A stretch of 64,000 nt of DNA from Echinarachnius parma (GCA_037951105.1 JBAMJV010003374.1:251001-315000); one strand, 5' to 3'; shown: positions 44,201-59,200, counted from the stretch's first letter. A program made the numbers and translations. The notes: generated from the letters alone by a model not told the origin.

Positions 44201-47200
44201 AGTAGGCCTAAACATCTGTATCATATTGTGAAATGTGGAGAATTCACTATGAGCAACATACCTGGACATGTTCGACCATCGCCGGAGTAACCCTGTATGC
44301 AAGCACATGTATAGCTCCCGTTGGTGTTGGTACATATCGCTGTATCATTTGCGCAATCATCATTGCCTAGAGCACACTCGTCGGTATCTGAGATTGGATT
44401 AACAATAGTAACACATCAAAGATAAAGCTTGTTAGTAAAAAGGTACTAACATTGGATTTAATCATCATGTATGTAAACACGGGGAAGGGGTGTAAAAGGA
44501 AAAGTTATTATAAAATCCAAATCAAGCTCAAAACAAAAATAAAAATCGTTATACGATCTCAAGAAAGCGTTTATCTTGGAAGACATTGACATTTTAAGAA
44601 AAGTATAAACGTGTAAAAGTGAAGCTGCCATCTTATCAAATCATTTCCCCCTTTATAATTTTGACTGCAGAGTTTTGAAAATGAAAGACAAAAAGCGAGC
44701 TTTAACATAATAGACATTACCAAAAATATTCAAAATAGCACAGGGTATACACTCTGTAGAATAATGTTTACTATTTGATTTTCATTTTTGTTCAAAGAAA
44801 GCAATACAAAAACAAAATTAAAGGCAATTGCCAGTAGTGGTAAATGCCCCACAAACAAAAAAAAAAAAATGAAATGTGCGTTATTTTTATCAATCATGTA
44901 GAAGAAGATACACATTTTGGCAGGAAACCGCCTACTGATTATTTGGCCAAACTAACGTTTAATTTAGACTCATTGTTAGCAGCTTTTAAAAACGTTTTAT
45001 TTGATATTTCTGCATTTAACGATACTAAGGTTTGGATTTGTCCACATACGCCCCAGGCCGTTGTATGCTACTTCAACAATACAAATCAATTAGTTTGGCC
45101 AATCAATTAATTGTCGATTAACTAAGTAAATTAAACATTTTTCACCGATACTAATCTAAAATTATAATTATTACCATTACAAACGTCATGCCGCACACGG
45201 TCTTACCGAAACACTCCATTCCATTGCCAACGTATCCACCAACACATTGACATCTGTAGCTTCCATCCGTGTTAGTGCAGTCTGCGTTGGGATCACACAA
45301 TGCCATACCGCCTTCACACTCGTCTATGTCTGTGCAGTTGCCCTCGAAACCGGTGCCATCCCAACCCTCTTTGCATTCACACGTGAAGTACCCCACCATG
45401 TTGGTGCACGTCGCCCTGTCGGCAGCGTCACAGTCATTGATCGTGGCGTCTTGACATTCATCAAGGTCTACGTTAGGAATCATGAAAGAAACCAATGTAA
45501 AATATAAATATATTTCCAAGTGTACACAGTTTGGCCGCACGGGCCGAGATAATGAGATAGAATAAAAGAGTTAATTTTACATTGACCAACCTATGTGTGT
45601 CCTCTGCATACATAAAGAGCTGACCCACTGATATGTTAAATCAAACAAATAGATATTGCAACGTCGAGAATCATGCAAATTAAAGAGTTTATACAGCCAC
45701 TCTATCCAACGGTTATTGCATTATTAGTTTTGATTCAATTTGATAGTGATAAACTGGTGAATGTGATGGATGTAATGGTTTTGTTGGAATGTGCAGAAAG
45801 CTATACATTGTTGGGAAAAAGTGTAGTTTTCTGATTCAATATGTCTTCTGGATCTTTTGTGAGAATGTTATGTTAATTAGATCGCAGAGTAATTAGCAAA
45901 AATGCAAATTGATATTCATTAACTCATTGCACTGACTGTGTGCACAGTTATGACTATCCATTGGATATATACCCGAACGCTTGAATCGTAAATCTTCATG
46001 ATCCAAACCTGTTCCATGCTTCTATTCGTAATATGAATACAACGTGGTATCAGAGAACCATTAGATTCCCAATTCAGTTGTGTGAATTTGGACAATTTTA
46101 CTAGATTTCTTTAAAAAATCAACAATTACAATCTATCAAATTAAAGGACTAACGAACCTTCGAAATACTAAACCCGATTTTATTTTCGGACTTGCGAACC
46201 TTCGGAATAACGATTACATTTTTTGATTCACGAACCCGTTTTAATTTTTGGTTTAACGAACCCTATTTCATTTTCGGACTAACGAACCTTCAGAACAACG
46301 AACCCAATTTAATTTTCGGACTAACGAACCTTAGGAATAACAAATCCTATTTCATTTTGGGTTTAACAAACCCGATTTCATTTCTGATATAACGAACCTT
46401 CGGAATAATGCGAACAAATGCTCGGATTTACGAACCCTAGTTAATTGTTGGTATACGAAATGTGCGTGTTTGGAGTAACGAACCGCACCCATAATTATGT
46501 TCACAAAGTAATGTGTGAACATTTCATGTTTAATAATTGGACGTATTGATGCTGAGATATGAGCAAAATATAATGTGACATCTACTCACTCTTTGTATAT
46601 ATTTAGCACACGGCATGAAATCATCCGGCAGACAATTTCATGTCTGAACACTTCAATCGTGATTATCTTGGGAACGAAATGGAAATGTGAAAACGGCAAC
46701 CTGTCCCGTGCCTTTATTGTTAATATGTTTATGATAAAGTTGAATGGAACCACCAGAGTTCCAAATAATTGTTGAGGTTTTGGACAATGTAACTAAGTCC
46801 CTTTAAAGAACTAATATCACGCACCTGAACAATTTCGGCCATCTCCGAAGTACCCCTCTATACAAGAGCAGAAGAAGCCCCCGTCGATGTTGTTGCAGAT
46901 CGCTCTGTCTTCATCGCAGTCAACACCAAGGCCTTCTGCACACTCGTCGATATCTAGAACACGAGTATAGGTTACATACAAAATAAGTGAAATGAGCTTT
47001 AAATGAGTGCTTGAACATTAGTATCCATTGTCGTTTGCTAATAAACGTTATTTATCTCTCGATATGTAAATGCTATTTTGTTCCTGGCATATTACGTATA
47101 GTACGTTGCCAATTTGCAACACCAACACTTTCAGCGTTTATCTCATTATATTTTGTCAAGTGCCTGTACTATATTAACACGAGTAGGTTACATACAAAAT

Positions 47201-50200
47201 AAGTGAAATGAGCTTTAAATGATGTTTGAACATGATTATTCATTGTCGTTTGATAATAAACGTTATCTATCTCTCGATATGTAAATGATATTGTATTCCT
47301 GGCATATTACGTATAGTACGTTGCCAATTTGTAACGCTCAGACTTTTAGAGTTAATATCATTATTGTTCAACTGCTTGTTCTATACTCCAAGAAAATCAT
47401 ATATACAATTTGCAAGATATCCATTAACTATGTCTAGATAATATAAAATTGGGCCGCTGTCATATACCCCTTTATTAAGTTTTCTCTTAATAAGTAATAT
47501 CTTACACATACGAACTGCAATTAATAAAATTAATATTGATTTAATATTCGTATTAAAACTGATCCTTCTTCTCCTTTTTCCAATAAATTGCAGGTTCAAA
47601 TTTGAAGATTCTACGATAATCTACGATAATAAATCGAACTACATATGAATATTGTAACTGAGTCGACCGTAGCGCTCAGATTGTTAAGTAAGCGATCAAG
47701 TCATGTAGAACTGTTCCTATGCGTAGTGTGACTATAGTTGATCCTGGCACTTAGAGGTTTGCTAATATAAGACGCATTATGTTTTCTTACCAGTACAGTT
47801 TTTCCCTTCTGCTGTCGTGTTTCTATAACCATTCGCGCATGTACAGATGAACCCTCCGTCAGTGTTTGAACAATTGCTGTTATCACCACAGTCATCCGTG
47901 TCCAACAAGCATTCGTCGATGTCTACAGGGAAACATTCAAATATACGTATTATTGGAAATATTATATTGTTTTTAAAATAAATATAAGCATTTAGGAGAA
48001 AATAACATCTGCAGAAAGCTTCGTTAAATAAGCGAGTTATTTACCTATTCTGTAAATATATCAATCTAAAGTATTTTCTGAACTATATGTTTAGTATTTT
48101 CGAATCAGGTGAGCTGTTTATAGAAGGGAAACATGTTTATATTTTCCTTTAACATAACACATAATTAATCAAAAGCTTTAGAAATATGCAAAGTAATGCT
48201 ATATGTCTGTTAATCAAACGTTTCAAGATATGTGTATTGATTTAAATTAGAACATATATTTGTATCCCAACATTTCATATTCTTCCACCTTTTGCAAAAA
48301 TAATTTAAAACAAACGTTATTATATTGTTTTGTTTAAAAACTGTTTTACCACCAGTAGCACACAAATATATGTTTGAGACATTTATATTGATATGTGGAG
48401 ATTTCCCTTTATTACAAATTGCTTACCATTGCAAGCCTGTTCATTCATAGCTAACGTGTATCCAGTGTCGCAAGAACATTCGTAACCACCGATGATATTA
48501 GAGCACTGCTGCGCACACTCATTCAGGGTTTCGTTTCCACATTCGTCGATATCTTTTAGGAAAGAACAGACAGAGCAATTGAAGTACGTGGACAATTCAT
48601 GTGTGGGATAGATTATTCGTCATGTTTAGCAACTGCAATCGATCGTGATTATATATTAAAGGGAGTTGGTAACATAGAGTTGTGAAGTGTTACTTCATAA
48701 AAACTCTTCCTTTTTTTAATAATCAAATTTGAACTTAATTTTCCGAAAGGGCACAATGTTTTTTTTCCAAATACCGAAAAGTACTGGTGAGATATGACCA
48801 TCCGAATCAATTTTACTTCAATAGGCAATCAGTGTTAACGTGCTTTGGTTCATCAAGTTATGAACCAGAGCTGCAGCACTGATTGCCTATTGACCAAACA
48901 TCCATTCGGAATGGTATATCTCTGGCGATACTTGACATATTCAATTGATTTTCGATATTTGGACATTATTTTGTATGTTCTTTCGGAGTTCAAATTTTAA
49001 AATTCTTAAATAAGCAATCAGTGTTAACGTGCTTTGGTTCATCAAGTTATGAACCAGAGCAGCAGCACTTTAACACTGATTGCCTATATATTGACCAAAC
49101 ATTCATTCGGATGGGTATATCTCTGGCGATACTTTACATATTCAATTGATTTTCGATATTCCGAAAGACAAGACCGAGAAAAAGAATGCAACAGAGTTGG
49201 TGTATTTGATTCCTTGACAAGGACAGACAACGAAAGGCATCATACATCGGAGAAACAGAGCGATCACCAGGTTTTTGGAACAGCGACGCCCCAGCTCCTA
49301 CGCATCGGAGGTATCTCAACACATCCATATCGAGTCTCCTGGCCATCAAGTGGAATTGAAAGAGGTTCGTATCTTGGACAGGGAGGCTCGATACTTCGAG
49401 AGCGGGGTGAAGGAAGCAATCTACATCCGGGCCTTTCAACCTTCACTGAACCGAGACGGGGGGGGGGGGGGGGCGATACAAGCTTCCGAATGTCTACGAC
49501 CCGATGGTCGATCGTTACGTCACGAAAGGTCAAGTCGGGTCACATCGCTGACGAAGGCTGTAGATGAAAGCCGAAAATTTCGGAGGTAAATATTTGTATT
49601 GTGATCAAAAGTTTAAAATGGATTTCATCTTGACAATGGTCTTCGTAGATCCTAAGCGGGCCATAGGTCCTACGATACGCTTTTACCATGCTTATGCCTA
49701 CGGGTAATATGTCGTTTGTCCTAGGAAAGTCCAATGAATAGTAGGTCCCGAGAGTCAATTTTCATATTGTCTCATGAGACAATGATCCTAACATGACTGG
49801 TCCTATAGGGCCAAATAGTCCAATGGTTTATTCATACATGCCAACAATTATAAGGGTCATTGATACCATGAGTCAAAGCTCCCAAGAGCTCCTAATATCT
49901 CTTTGTTCCTATAGTCCAAGCTAGGCTCCATAGATATACCACCGGAACCTTGTTTTTTTTTTTAAATATATATTACGTTTTTTTATGGTTTCTTGATAAT
50001 TCGAGGGTGCTGATTCAAAATCCGATGAGTGCCATTTGTCCTATGGAACTTTGGTTTAAAGAGCCATCGGTCATAGGGGCCATTGGTCCTAAGAGCCATT
50101 GATTATATGGGTCATTTATCCTACCGACTGAATGTACTGGTGATACGGGTCAGTAGTCCCACATGACATAAGCCCCGCTGGTCATTAGTCCTATAAGAAT

Positions 50201-53200
50201 TAACCCTATATACGCAATTGGTCAATAATGTCTTACCATAGCACATGAAACCATCCCCAGTGAGACTGGTTGGGCAAGGCCCGCAGCGAGGGTTAGTTTT
50301 TGGAGGCGGGTCATCGATGCAGTCCACGCCGTAAAAGCAGGGATCACCGGAACACGAGTCTTCGTCTCTATCACAGTGTGTGCCGTCCCAACCGTCTGTG
50401 CAGTTGCACGTCACCACCTGTAAAGCATATTTCCAGATATGTACATTATATAATACATACAAAAGGAGAGATCATTTGATAATATAGATTGGTTCCGTTT
50501 TTTAGTCCTTACATCTATATATGTAAAGTACGAATTTATAAGCACAACTTTATTGAACACAAATCAAGTTTAATCAATGCCATAACAAATGGATTATGTG
50601 GACGTTAGGCATGATTGCACCAGATGTACATAAATGGCTGGGACACAGAGAACGGTAATAACGCTTGCTTACCGCAAATCTATTTGCGACCAGGTCCTCC
50701 CCCTCCGCTTCGTTCTCGAAGTCGCACTCGCCACCATTCAGACAGTTACATATCTTCACTGACAGCGACAGACTACTGTCCGCCATCTGATCACTGGCTA
50801 CTATGTCCACTGTCACACGGTCAGTGTTCCGGGGTGTCCATGTGAAGATACCATCTATGTAAATAGAAGTAAACTTAGCACATTATCGGATATAGACGCA
50901 TAGACGCATAGAACAGGTTTTGATTTTTCAAATGTCCCTTTCTTTACAAAGATTAAATATTAACGATTTAAATGTGGATTGTTCACTTTATCCACTGGAT
51001 GATCATAACTGTGTGCAAAGTTAGTCCAAACATTCTCCAAATATCACTTTTCTTTTTCGTTCATTACATAACCATTTAACATCCATTTAACATTCCATTT
51101 CTAGTATGATTGATGATGATAACGATACGCACCCATTTGGAAAATGTATTTGCCCTAACATTCGCTACCTCTATTGCAATATAAAAGTCACGTAGACAAA
51201 CAAAATATCGTTAATCATACTGTTAGTGATGCTAGCTCCCTCTGGCACGGTCCCGTTGAGCGAGAAGGTGATGACGTCATTCTCGTTTGGATCCGTAGCG
51301 GTGACTTGGTATCGGTAGGTGTCGTTGACGATGACGCACAGGGTTTCGTTTTCCAGGGAGCTCGTTCCATCCAACTCTTCGATCCCGTCTATTTCTGGCG
51401 GGTAATTGCCTGTTGTTTCAAAATCAGCAAAAGTAATATTAATATTGCAGTTCATTGAGTATTGGGATATTTCAAATTACACTGTTTTACAATACCAATT
51501 AACCCTAATAAGGCCGGGGGGCATAATGCCCCCCCCCCCCCCTCTCCGCGAATTTTGTATTGGTCCAAAACGCTGTACGATGACGCGCCGCGGCTTGGTG
51601 GCTTTTTTCTATCGGGTCTAGCGCACATTTTAAAACAAAAATTTCGAAAATCGGACCTACCATTACAAAGTCACGTGACCTTTTGTCTATGCATATCAGC
51701 CCGAAAACCGCTCAATTTCGTGATTTGTGTACAAAACATATGAAATATCAATTTTCGTAAAATGAGGTGTATCATTAGTTATTTGGTGTTGTTTACATGT
51801 TATATGTTGGTTTTGGGATTCAAATAGTTAAATTATAGTTAGAAATAAAATAAACAACAAAAACAATGAATACATAAGTTAAAAAAAACAAAGACATACA
51901 TAAGAAATTAACAAAACAATAGAAAACTTAAGGAAGAACCGGGCTCTTCCAATTTTTTTTGTCGTATTATCATTCCAAATGCTCTAATGAATATATGTAG
52001 TGAAAACCAGAGTTTAATTATGAAGAATATGTGATTTATGGGTAAAAATATGAATTTTATGACTTATTTGCATAAATTACCATGAATATGCAAATTAATG
52101 AATTTGTCAAAAATTTTCAAAATTACCATTGTATTCTATACACTTCACTTATCATGCGTGCACAATTTTGCGGCGATCGGCCGCTCCGCGGCCGAGATCT
52201 TAGGGGGGGGGGGGGGCATAATGCCCGCCCCCCCCCCCCCCCCACGGCCTGCTGAAGACCTCAAATAGTCAGGCCTTTTTAGGGTTAACGCAATTTCACC
52301 ACATGTGTCATTACAACATTTAAATGAATTTAATATCAAACAGCATGCTTTAATCACCCATATAATCAATGCATAATGTTCTGTTTCACAACAATTTACA
52401 CGCTTATGCAAGGTCTGGCGACTTTTGAATTAGGTCATTTTGTCTTCAATAATTATGTGCTCATTCAGCCATGAAATTTGGAATGTCTCGGATTTTTAAA
52501 CAAACTGTACATCACTATTGTAAAAACTTTGTGGTGACATGACATCGTGAAATCATTTTCGGTTATTAAATTATGAGCAGTTGTTTGAGGGGGGGGGGGG
52601 GGTAGTTACTTTATGTGTTCGGTTTATATTATAGTATATCTCACACAAAATGCACAAAATGGTTATTATATCATCACACCATTATGTAAACATCAATATT
52701 ATGTTACTGATATGTAAGCTTACTGCCAATGCTCTATACCTTGCTGGAAGTATTCAATTATAACAATCTTACCGACAGTTGTTTGCTCATCCTGTCGTTC
52801 TGCCCCCGTGGCCATCGAACTCGATCCGAGCTCGGGACCGACGGCGAGCGCGTCAAACAAACACTCCCTGTTTGTACCACAAAGTGCATCCGCTGCTTGT
52901 CGGTCTTCGGCGCTGGCATTGGCGTACAGCTGATCGAGGAACGGCGGGACGAAGTCCAGATCATTGTAATCCGACCACGCCCTACCGCTCTCGTACGTGA
53001 AGATAGATGTTTGATCAGTTATCATCCCTTAATTGAATGAGGAAAGAGTGTCGTTATCTTTGGCTGCATCATACATGGTAAATAAACCACTCTGGATAAT
53101 TTATGTTTGCATACATAAGCTAAATTTCAAAAGTTACGAGGTTATTGTCTAATGTGAAAGAAAATGTCAGTTAGCAGCTTGCCAGAACAAAGTAGGATGT

Positions 53201-56200
53201 AACATACCTCAAAATAATAAAACATTGGAAATGCTATGTGCGTGTTCCATTTATCCTCATCCGTCTACTGGAAACTGTTCAGACGATTTAGAAAAGGCAA
53301 ACAATCTCTTTCAAAATTGTTATGCAGTTTCATATCAAAGATGTAGTTATAACAGTTAATTACATGCAATGTATCTATATTTTTAAGCCAAAGTAATAAA
53401 CACGTTGTAAAAAATACATTATGTGAAAAAAAACTTGTTCTATATTGAGGCTTTAATTTACAACTTCAGTACCGATCCCACTTTGGATTCACTGCAAGAT
53501 GTGATCATCTTATAATTAAGCTTAGCAGAGCAACAAAGCACTCAGAAGAAGTTTGACATACATGATTGACCAAACTTGAAGTGCTGTGCCTCGGTTATGT
53601 TCTGTCCCCCTGAAGGCCGAAGAATGGTTCCGTTTCTAAACTTGAAGTCATCCGAAGGATCACCATTCCAGTAGCCTACACAAAAGATAATTACGAAAAG
53701 GATCAGCATTTATAACAATTATACATTTCTATAATAATGTGACGGTGTTGAAGAAAACAATAAACGCCCTCTACGACAGAGAGCAGCCAGGAAAATGGTT
53801 GAAACTGGAAGATGTCGTTTGCAGTCTTGATTATTCGAATGTTGATGTCTCCTAAGTCTTAGATCCTGTACCTAAACTCGTAATATATGGTGGAGAACCC
53901 GGGCAAGACTTGAACTATGGAACAATTCGTTAAGATAAAGATTTGGACAAGCCAAGACACAAGGACGGCAGCCAAACAGCCAAATGGCATATGGTGACGA
54001 ATACGAATTCGAATACTGTGTTCTCGTGCGTGTCCGATTTCGCACATGATGGTCGTGTCGAACGTTGAGTTTGACTGTGGAATTTGGACAATGTAAGTTT
54101 TGTTGAACTGATTAGAGATGTGTCGTGGGATTGGAGAAGATGGAGCATGTTATATGCATGTGCATATGGGGATCGCTCGAAATGTCGAGGTGCCACTTGA
54201 TCCCTGCCTATAGCTTCGCCTTCACTCCTCGCTTGGCTCATGGCATGGATTCTTTCCAGCCCATTCGGATGATGGATTTGAGGGAGCGCATGTTTGACAC
54301 GAAGGGGGGAGCTGCTGGTGGTCTGCCGATGTCGCTAGCACCTCAACATCGCGCCTTCGGGGAGATTCACATCTGCGAGGACCTGAGGAGGTTCGAGCTC
54401 GGCTTCGACCTTGGTGGCAGCTGCCAGAGAGCGTCGACATCGATGTCAAGCTGCTCGACAATGTCGCGATCCAGGTCGAAGTGCGCCATGAGACCGGGTT
54501 GGTGGAGAGCGGAGAGTACTGCAACCACTACTTTTCGAAGACCATCTCGCTGCCGGAGGAGATCGACGTCCAGGGGTTCAAGTCAACGTTGATGGAACAT
54601 GGCGTGATAAAGGGTTCGCTCAGCTGGCTCAACAGTTTGTAGCAGCACAGAGACGGAACCGGGCCAGAACGGAATGGTCGTAGATTGAGAACGATGCAAG
54701 CCAAACCGAGTGAGGAAGCTACAGAGCGAACAACGGGACGGTGAAGCGCAACTGATGGAAAGCGAGTCGCAATTAGTGGAGGCAGGTGAACATTGATAAT
54801 TTGCTACAGAATGGCCTTACGGTCAATGACTGCAAACCAAAGCATGCCGACATGTCATTGTGTAGGACGACATTATGTTGATTGAGTTTCATTTTGAAAC
54901 ATTTGATAGTGATTGAGAATTGTGAGCTGTTTTTTTTTTATAGTATACAGCATACACAGAGATTGTAATCTATAATAGTCTTCCTTTTTTTGTTGTTGGA
55001 ACTTTGTGAAATGGCAAGATAACCATGGTTTGTATTGTATGTATTATACACATGCTTTTGATATGCCCATGATAGTAGATTGACTTTGATTGTTTTGTAA
55101 AGTAATCAAGTACCTTTTTAGTCAGCAGACATGACTTTATGAAATATCTTGATAAAGTAATCAAGTGCCTATTTAGTCAAAAGATATGACTTTATTATAT
55201 TTCTTGAAAAGTATTCAAGTGCCTAGTTAGTCAAAGGGCATGATTTTCTTAATGTTCTTGAAAAGTATTCAAGTGCCTCTTTTGTTTGGGCACAAGACAT
55301 TTACTCTGTATTTTGGTTAGACAATTTCAGTACTGGTGTGTGTCTGACATTTGTAATGATTTATTCTTGTTCGTTGTGTTAGTTATGGGCATCGGTCCAT
55401 ACAGGTGAATATAGTGGTCATTTCGAGTTGGCTCTATTCGACATGTTTATGGTCCATAGCTGTGCTCATTAATATGATAGAAAGATGGTAGCCAATGCGT
55501 TTAGTGTAAAGTGCCGTTGGTGGTGCCTGTGGATATGTTTTGAAAGGTAAAGGGAGATCTAATTATATTGCATCCTTTATGGGTATTGGATCTATGTTGC
55601 ATAGGCAGCCTTGTTCTAGGTGATGGTTAGATATCTTTATGTTTGGACGTTGGAATTGACGGCTTTTAGTGCAATTTAGTCGCTGTACATGATGGTATGT
55701 AGAGTTCGGATGAACACTCGCCAATTAATGTTCAGTTTTGTATTGCAGGGGTTTAGTCTATTTTGGATGACAGGTTGACCATTGACGTGGTTACGCATGG
55801 GGCTTCCATCATTTCTGGTGTTATCATTATTATGTTTGCAACACCTAGGGACTGGTCTTGCATGTATGTAGGCACTCTAGGCAGTTGTTCACAGCCATTT
55901 AATGATGTTGAATGAGTCGTTTCTCATTTCTTGTATAATACATGCTAGGATATTGTCATTTGTATATATTTTTGTGTGATTTGATGCCGCTTCTGTTCAT
56001 ATTATGACATTGTTTATAATAAGCAGGATTTTTTTCTTCTGATTATGTCGTATCCAATGTTGTATTTTCGTGCAATTCACAGACCTTGGAAGGATATTGA
56101 TATTTTGTATGGTACACTGTGTATGTATACCGCTCAGGATGAGACAAGTAATGTAGGAATTTCTTTTGTAAACGGAACTGTTATGTGGTTGGGTAATTTT

Positions 56201-59200
56201 TTTTTTGTCTGCCCACATTCTCTTGTAGTACGGAAATGCCTTTTCCCCCTTTATTGTGCGTTAAAGTCTGTTGCTTACACATTTGTGAGTGACTTAGTAT
56301 GTGACGATATATTTGTTTTGTGTTTAGAGGAACAGGTATATGAGATAATTGCCTTTGCCTCTTTTATTCGATTGTTGTTTGGGTTTGTGGGAATGGTCTC
56401 TAGGGTACTTGACATGTTTGGCATGTGGGCTTAGCTAGTTCCTGCTGGATACATTGGTCGTTGTTTCTAGCTTTGTGAGTTTGGTAGATTATGGTTGTGC
56501 GTTTGTCTGTGCAGATACACGGGCGCTTAGTTTAAGTGGCTAAATTATATGGCTTAACGTCTGGATGGTGATTGTGCCGTCACGTTTTTTAAAAAGCTGG
56601 TTTAGTGACTCTTAAACACTGTCAGGGGCATGTGCTAGTTTAAGGCTTACAGGTTAATGGCAGTGTATGGACAAGGTTCCATTTGGGGACTCCGACGCTC
56701 TTGCATCCTGTAGTTTGTAATTTTGCTGGGATTGAGTAGTATTGTTTTTTTCATAGGTGGTATTGTTTTTTTTTCCTGGAGGGACTGTTTCTCCAGTTCA
56801 GTGTGTACTGCATTCTGATTTGAGCAACTTGGCACCACATGACATTTGACATGGTTTTGTGGTATTCCAGGGGATTATGTATTCTCTCACTTAGCTCCCA
56901 TATTTTGGGATGGGCCCTGAGTACAAAGCTTGTGTGTGTTCAGGGCTCAGCATTTTAATGTTTTATGATAGTCTTGTCGTGTCTTGGCACATCACATTAT
57001 TATAAGTACGTAGTGCCTTGGTCCTTGCTGGGCACCACATTTTATTTGTATATTCGGGGGAAGTACCCCGTGTGCCAGATGTTCTCGTTGCGCACATTAA
57101 TTTTTTGTTCTCATTTTTAACACATGTTTTTTTTTATCTTGGCAAAAGTCTGCCCTTCTATGTTTTTCTTTTTTTCTTATGGCACAAATCTGCCTTTGTA
57201 TTAATGTATAATGTGTAGTTGCCTTGGTTCATTCCTACTCTCACATAGTTGGTGTTCTGTCAGGCATGTGGGTAGTTACAGTGGGCTTGATCACCCCATC
57301 GTGCTGCCTCCAGTTTGGCGGAACTTGCCTTCTCCAGGGTTCAGTGTGCACAGTTTCCTTGGAGATTGGCTTGGGTATCATACGAGCCGTATGTTGTTTT
57401 TTTTTGTTCTATTCTCCCACTACTGCAATATATAGTTTTATGTATACAGTTCTCATGATACTGTCCATTGTTCGTATTTTTTGCATTGCCTTGCTTGTTT
57501 AAAAGTTTCCATGGTTATAGATATACTGTATGTTTCACATGTACCCTTTATTAATGGTCCAGTGTCGTTTGCACTGCCGTTACGCTCTGTGCCTGATGGA
57601 TGTTACGGTTATATTAATTTCATGTTCTTTTGTTCGCCTTTATTTGGTTGTCATTGACTCGCGGGACCTCGTCTGGGGCCCGGGGGGATATGTGACGGTG
57701 TTGAAGAAAACAATAAACGCCCTCTACGACAGAGAGCAGCCAGGAAAATGGTTGAAACTGGGAGATGTCGTTTGCAGTCTTGATTATTCGAATGTGGATG
57801 TCTCCTAAGTCTTAGATCCTGTACCTAAACTCGTAATAATAAAATACTGAATCAAAAGTAACGTTTACTCATATCACACATACCACAACTTCCACTGTCC
57901 GCAACCAATGTCAACCGGAGAACGCTACTTAGCTGATACATAAATATTTTAACTGGCATTGAAGACAAGTAATAATTGTCAGTTTATAGAACATTACTTC
58001 CATTTGTATCTTTCTTTTACCTAGGAGACCTTCGCCATAACTCATATTGGCATACTCAGCGGGCCCGAACATCGTCAGATCTAGAATCCCAGCCTTGAAT
58101 TCCACAGAGAACGAGGACCCTTCGTAGTCTTCGCTAGGGCTGTTGAATTGAGCCGTTATCTTGGTAACATCCGTAGCTTCGGTAGTAGTGGTGTTGCCGA
58201 GATTGGTCGGAGCCTCGAAGGAAAGACTGAAATACTCGTCGGAAGAGTTGTAGCCACCTTGATATAGGGGAAGTAAAGAGTACGAATGCTATCATTAAAA
58301 TGCGATTCTTTTAGAACACATGTTTGCACACAATTTGATGAAAGAAAAATAGTTTCTTCTAATGACAACAAATAATAAGTAAAAAAATGTGTTCTTTCTC
58401 CGAAGAACGTGATTTTACTAGAATAGTACGTGTTTTTTCGGAATAACAAAACTTCGGAATAAAGACCCTTCGGAATAACGAAGCGCACCCATAATTATAC
58501 ATGTATATATATATATATATAACTCGGAAGAAAAATACTGTTTTTTTACAAAACAATTAACTATTACTTAATAATGACAAATCTTCTGGCCAATTAGTTG
58601 ATATATTAAGACTTGGATATAAAATATTCTAGAGAAATCGAAATATTATTACAGTGAATCATACCTTTATACATATTCCCCCAAAATTGTATTTTTTAAA
58701 TTGGTTGCTTACTCGCTTTAAGTGTTTCAAGGTTAACTTCTTCTGTCCCGTTGACTAACATCCGGACTGCAGTACGATCGTCGTTCAATGTTATTTGGAA
58801 CTAAATTGGAACAAGAGAAGTCATGGTTTACTTATTTATCGCCAATATCATATTACATAGAGAAAATTACATCGTATCGCCAAAGTTTCAGATAAGCATA
58901 TTGAAGAAAATCGAAATAAGATACATATCCATTAAGTTTTAGTGAGCAAGTCATTAATTGCTAATTCAGATTAAAACTTTCAGAAGAAATGGTATATTAA
59001 AATGTAAATCCGTATAATTGAGTCACTCCTTTTGTTTTGCGCATGTCTTTTTGTTTTTCCTTTTTTGGGCATCTATTCAGAATTGTTAGTTTCAATAGTA
59101 ATTGATTGAACATATCCCTTGAAAAACTTTTGCTCGTTTTTGTTGCCCCACAGTCTAACCCTCAGACATTTATTTTGTAAAACTTTGTATACATGACGTC

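Larger units (their letters stand above)
53738..57838 (+). mobile_element. 4.1-kb LTR-type element carrying an HSP20 relic
   Basis: 148-bp direct repeats (53738-53885 and 57691-57838) differ at about two positions. They start TGTGACGG. A primer-site-like TGGTGGAGAACCCGGGCAAG follows the left repeat and a G-rich tract precedes the right one. The sequence ataataa flanks both outer ends, consistent with a target duplication. No gag, protease, RT or integrase was recognised inside, so it is probably non-autonomous. It sits in the VWD intron between exons 58021 and 53562. Strand is inferred from primer-site and G-tract positions. Confidence 0.78.

Noticed and set aside
48815..49150. CRISPR-like direct repeats with palindromes
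   Set aside because: Only two units, eukaryotic context, and each unit is a transposon-like hairpin.
56045..56434. 129-codon open frame within the LTR-type element
   Set aside because: T-rich hydrophobic translation with no motif; likely by composition alone.
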